DNA of 64,000 bases from Balanoglossus misakiensis (lineage: Eukaryota > Hemichordata), in the NCBI GenBank assembly GCA_040954595.2, contig CM082593.2, positions 124,001 to 188,000 on the forward strand, given 5' to 3'. The position numbers and the translations under genes are program-made. Position 1 is the first letter of the stretch; each line of letters starts with the position of its first letter. The notes under the pieces are model-generated. The model was given only the letters and a program-made list of their open reading frames with translations. It was not told the origin of the DNA and did no database searches. Of this stretch, positions 59,305 to 64,000 are shown piece after piece.

Positions 59305-61209
59305 TAGCGTAGTATTGGCTATTTACTGAAATTAGTCGCTCGTTGTTGTAATAATTTCTTTGGAGTTCTCTTTTGTAGCCGTTCTGACGATCACTACACG
59401 AAGTTTCTAAAAAAAATATGTATTTTTTTGTTAGTTTCTACATACAGCAGCAGCAACAAATAATCGTTAGTTAGCATTTTAAGGAACAGAAGGTCGAGTC
59501 TCTGCCAAGACGAGAAAATCATGCTACACGTCTATACATTGATGTCAAATTTTACCAGAACATCTTGTCACTTCACAGGACAACTTAATTACGTTTAATA
59601 TAAAAGAATATGATTATGGCAATTCAAATTCTCTCTTCAGCTAAAGGCAGTAAAGCCCAAGAAAAAAATACATTTTAATCTACCAGCATAAATGACAGGG
59701 TGTAATTAAAGGAAACCAACATCGAATGAGATGGCTCGTTACCATCACTGTTTTATGAAGTTTACACCTAAAACACCACCAATATGTTTAAGCCTTATAT
59801 TCATAGACACAACACTAGAATTTTAGATGGAAGAACACATTTATACAATAATTTTAATTTAATGGACATTATAGAAAACCTCCACACTTGCGATCATATG
59901 TCCTGCAATGCGAATGTCGAGTAGTTCTCTGGCCGTGTATATCAAAACTGCGGCCTTTGAACAATAGATCGGTATTCATCTGTTTAAACAGTCTATATTC
60001 TAAGATTATACTATCTCATGACAGATACATTTGGCGACGAATGGACAATTACAAAATTACATGACTTACCCAGCTGTAGTTTACAATATGTTTTCCATTA
60101 ATGAACTGCACGGAAAATTTCATGCGATTCAGCATCAACCATGACAAGATAATGAATGGAATTAATTAATTAGCTGCTGTTTTACCGTGTTGTCTGCCCG
60201 CTTGCTGGGTACCGTTTAAGTTTGCGAATACGTGCTGAATCTGTTTACGACCGAAAAGCCAACAATCCTATTGGACGTACACGTGAACATAATCCACGTG
60301 CTGGCGGTCATGCGTGAATGCGGGTATGAAAGTTTCCAGCTATGAGTCAGCATGCACATCATGATCACATGACCAAACTGAACATCTCTCTCTCTGACGA
60401 TAGGTCCATCACCAAAAGAACTGAACACCCGTCTAATCCATGAATATGCCTGTCTGTCAAACACAAAACCAAGTGCTTTCCTTGTCTCGTCAGAAAAGAC
60501 AACCAAATTATTTTATTTCGATGTTGGTACATTATGAACTGACTTTAGACAGCGCCCTCATTCGTCATTATTTCTTTATATAAGCCGTAGTAAGGATGCT
60601 TACATAAACAGCCAGCATAATAAAACATGCAGCTGATGGCTGCATGTATTTCACTGAAATTAATTAGTATGCAGACATCGAATATGCTTTTCTATCGCTC
60701 ATGAAACATCTAAGGCATGTACCTTGACAGAAGTGTGAGCATAAAAGTCCCATAAATCCCAGGGCAGCCTGACTGAAACTCAAACCCCTGTACCACTATT
60801 TCTTGGTATTTTTCACTGCTCAGATGAGGTTACCACCTTCTTTCACAGTGGCCAAGCTGCTTTTTTCTGTTTAGTGCTGGTACAGTTACACAACAGCCAT
60901 GACAACGACCAGAAAAGGTCACAGACAGAACCGGCTAGGCAGACCATGAATCTAAAACATGAGGACATTTCTCAACTGTTTTGCACACAGTCTCTTTTTT
61001 AGTGGTTTATTTTAAAAAGTGATACAAGCATTGCTTCAATGATAAAGTCAAAACAACGAAAAAGAGGCCTGGAAAAATGTGAAGGTCATGGCTGTCGTCG
61101 ACCATTTTCAAATGACAAATCATGATGATACAGCAATTGATTCAGACAGACCAGCAAAAGGTGATGGACACAAAAATTGGAAACAAGGTCTCGAAGATAC
61201 TACATGTAT
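59305..61209. other. Intergenic region between the SLC35G-type gene and the MOF gene
   Basis: No coding exon recognised. A minus-strand TATATAAA at about 60575-60582 lies 1.27 kb upstream of the transporter ATG and could serve a 5' untranslated exon, but no splice pair was confirmed. A 96-codon minus frame at 60216-60506 has no motif and was left out. Confidence 0.45.
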
Positions 61210-61215
61210 TTTATT
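61210..61215 (-). promoter_or_regulatory. Poly(A) signal of the MOF gene
   Basis: AATAAA on the minus strand about 340 bp downstream of the MOF stop codon. Confidence 0.5.
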
Positions 61216-61556
61216 TTCACTAAAAATATGTGGACATTAACAAAAAGAATTTGAAGAATACTGACTACAGAAAAACTAGGTTTGTACAACAGTAAAAAGG
61301 ATATATGAAGTGTTACAGCACATGTGAACTGCGTTACTGCAGTTCAGATCTTTTTCTTGTTTGCCAACACTATCCTAAGCACTGAACAGCTGACCTCTCT
61401 ACATTCAAGATGGTTGCCTGTGCTGTCGTTGCCAAGCTTCTCATTTTTACTGCCACAATGGTGTGCATTACATATTTACAGGACAAAATTACTATTAATT
61501 TTTGGGATATTTTCTTTTGCTAATATCAAGATAAGAGATCACTGACATTTGCACAA

Positions 61557-63759
<2,203 letters not shown>

Positions 63760-64000
63760 CTGAAAGTCATTAATGCCCGCGACATTCATTTTCTGCTGAA
63801 AATGTCCATGCACTGCATGCTGTTGCAGTATATGTATTTTTCATCCAATTCATGTTTCAAATTTGTTTTCAACACAGAATATGTAAGTAACTTAAGTTGC
63901 CAGCAACTTTGACCATTGAACAGAGCGACTTATTCAATTTGTGTCAATCTAACACAATTTTTAATTCCTTCCTGTATCTCACAAATCCAGCTTTCATTCC
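63760..64000. other. Presumed MOF intron at the right edge
   Basis: The exon 63670-63759 begins after a good acceptor (TTTCAG), so coding continues to the right on the minus strand. I see no further MOF exon in these 241 bases. Confidence 0.6.

Noticed and set aside
60216-60506. 96-codon minus-strand frame between the SLC35G-type and MOF genes
   Set aside because: No hydrophobic, catalytic or repeat motif and no splice partners; probably chance.

Overview
The window is animal nuclear DNA. It is AT-rich, its genes are split into many short exons with GT-AG introns, and the spacers hold microsatellites and small inverted-repeat elements. Gene content (BK channel, group XII phospholipase A2, a 27-repeat cadherin, an SLC35G-type transporter, a MOF-type acetyltransferase) fits an invertebrate metazoan, plausibly a non-vertebrate deuterostome; the species cannot be named from sequence alone. 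All exon models were read by hand from splice sites, reading phase and recalled family motifs, with no search run.

Layout. (1) 1-18981, minus strand: 5' part of a slowpoke/KCNMA1 BK channel (S0 to late RCK1, 15 exons, about 716 residues). The gene continues past the left edge and carries an unusual insertion of about 142 residues in RCK1. (2) 20244-21988, plus strand: complete four-exon group XII secreted phospholipase A2 of 181 residues, head-to-head with the BK gene. (3) 23161-52943, minus strand: a complete 64-exon cadherin of 3398 residues. It has a signal peptide, 27 extracellular cadherin (EC) repeats, a membrane-adjacent domain (MAD), one transmembrane helix and a tail of about 284 residues. 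It belongs to the CDH23/PCDH15/CDHR2 group; its first repeats resemble PCDH15, while its EC count equals CDH23. All 64 exons join in phase. (4) 52944-58152: spacer with a foldback element, short repeats and an orphan coding-like exon. (5) 58153-59304, minus strand: intronless EamA/SLC35G-type transporter. (6) 61557-63759, minus strand: last five exons of a KAT8/MOF histone acetyltransferase running off the right edge.

The strongest points for follow-up are a three-fold tandem duplication of a four-exon, two-EC module in the cadherin; a furin-type RKRR site inside its MAD, resembling the arrangement at the Notch S1 site; the RCK1 insertion of the BK channel; and a linkage of BK channel, PLA2G12, CDH23/PCDH15-type cadherin and SLC35G that recalls human chromosome 10q21-q23. 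Several small non-autonomous transposon-like elements are also described.
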